From a virus, in the IMG/VR virus record IMGVR_UViG_3300027967_000233, positions 1-38,489 of that record: a stretch of 38,489 nucleotides of DNA. One strand, written 5' to 3'. This document shows, piece by piece, positions 38,266 through 38,489 of this stretch (position 1 is its first letter; every line of letters begins with the position of its first letter). The notes beneath the pieces are model-generated. The model saw only the letters and a list, made by a program, of their open reading frames with translations, was not told where the DNA came from and searched no databases. The position numbers and the translations under genes are program-made.

Positions 38266-38489
38266 TGAGTATGACTTTAGATAATTTAGAACTGATAAAA
38301 CTGTTCCCTTCATACATGAAAGACAACCTTGATGTATTGGCATTTTGCGCAGCATTAGAACCACAGTTTCGAGAACTCAATGAAATGAGTCAGTTAGTTT
38401 TGATTTACTCAAGGCTTGATGAGTTGGATCATGAAGCACTGGATATTATTGCAGTGGATTTATCAGTTGATTTTTATATGACAAGTCTT
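38265..38489 (+). CDS. Baseplate protein gpI-like (partial, runs off window)
   Basis: The first 75 residues of a protein in the position of P2 I. It starts at the ATG overlapping the J stop and shows LIKLFPSYMKDNLDV, then ALEPQFRELNEMSQLVLIYSR and LDHEALDIIAVDL, as in the N-terminal region of gpI-type proteins. The gene continues beyond 38489; fibre and lysis genes are expected beyond it. Confidence 0.8.
   Translation, partial: MSMTLDNLELIKLFPSYMKDNLDVLAFCAALEPQFRELNEMSQLVLIYSRLDELDHEALDIIAVDLSVDFYMTSL

Overview
The window is most of a temperate phage (prophage) genome from a low-GC Gram-positive host. Strong GGAGG-type ribosome binding sites, frequent TTG/GTG starts, a Bacillus-type LexA box and an ImmR/ImmA-type switch point to Bacillota (Firmicutes). 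Genus cannot be told from sequence alone. No rRNA, tRNA or CRISPR array was recognised. The left edge begins at the stop codon of the integrase, so the attachment site lies outside. The right edge cuts the tail gene I homologue, so distal tail, fibre and lysis genes are missing.

Layout. 1-1684 (minus): integrase and ImmA-like metalloprotease, in one transcription unit with a near-consensus LexA box upstream. 1816-7651 (plus): an AT-rich cargo of DNA methyltransferase, a soluble protein with two GHKL ATPase modules (an Hsp90/MORC-like one and a histidine-kinase-like one), and a very divergent receiver-like protein. 7730-11111 (minus): second cargo operon of Abi-like protein, inactivated tyrosine-recombinase-like protein, a tiny ORF and a KAP-family P-loop NTPase. 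11199-12253: the CI/Cro divergent switch with at least five related operator copies. 12254-12575: no gene, but a chain of RNA hairpins. 12576-20683: early and replication region. It holds an initiator gene with a lambda-like iteron origin inside it, SSB, a Com-like zinc protein, an ArpU/RinA-like regulator, an integrase-like protein, and five minus-strand single genes dropped between plus-strand genes. 20684-20963: no gene, with a GC-rich candidate cos site. 20964-21944: a membrane-anchored moron gene between cos and terminase. 21969-30399: lambda-type head genes (Nu1, A, W-like, B, C with nested Nu3-like scaffold, D, E, connectors, Z-like). 30407-38489: P2-type contractile tail (FI, FII, E/E' with -1 frameshift site, T, X, D, V, U-like, W, J, I).

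How it works together. The repressor is short, with no peptidase domain, so induction should need ImmA. Here ImmA is transcribed with the integrase from behind a LexA box, which suggests SOS damage directly releases both repressor cleavage and excision. The repressor and ImmA genes, normally neighbours, are about 9.5 kb apart because two defence-like cassettes sit between them.

The strongest candidate for an undescribed system is the methyltransferase / dual-ATPase kinase / receiver cassette. It looks like DNA modification joined to a two-component-style phosphorelay with no recognisable restriction nuclease. The neighbouring KAP / dead-recombinase / Abi operon is a second candidate.
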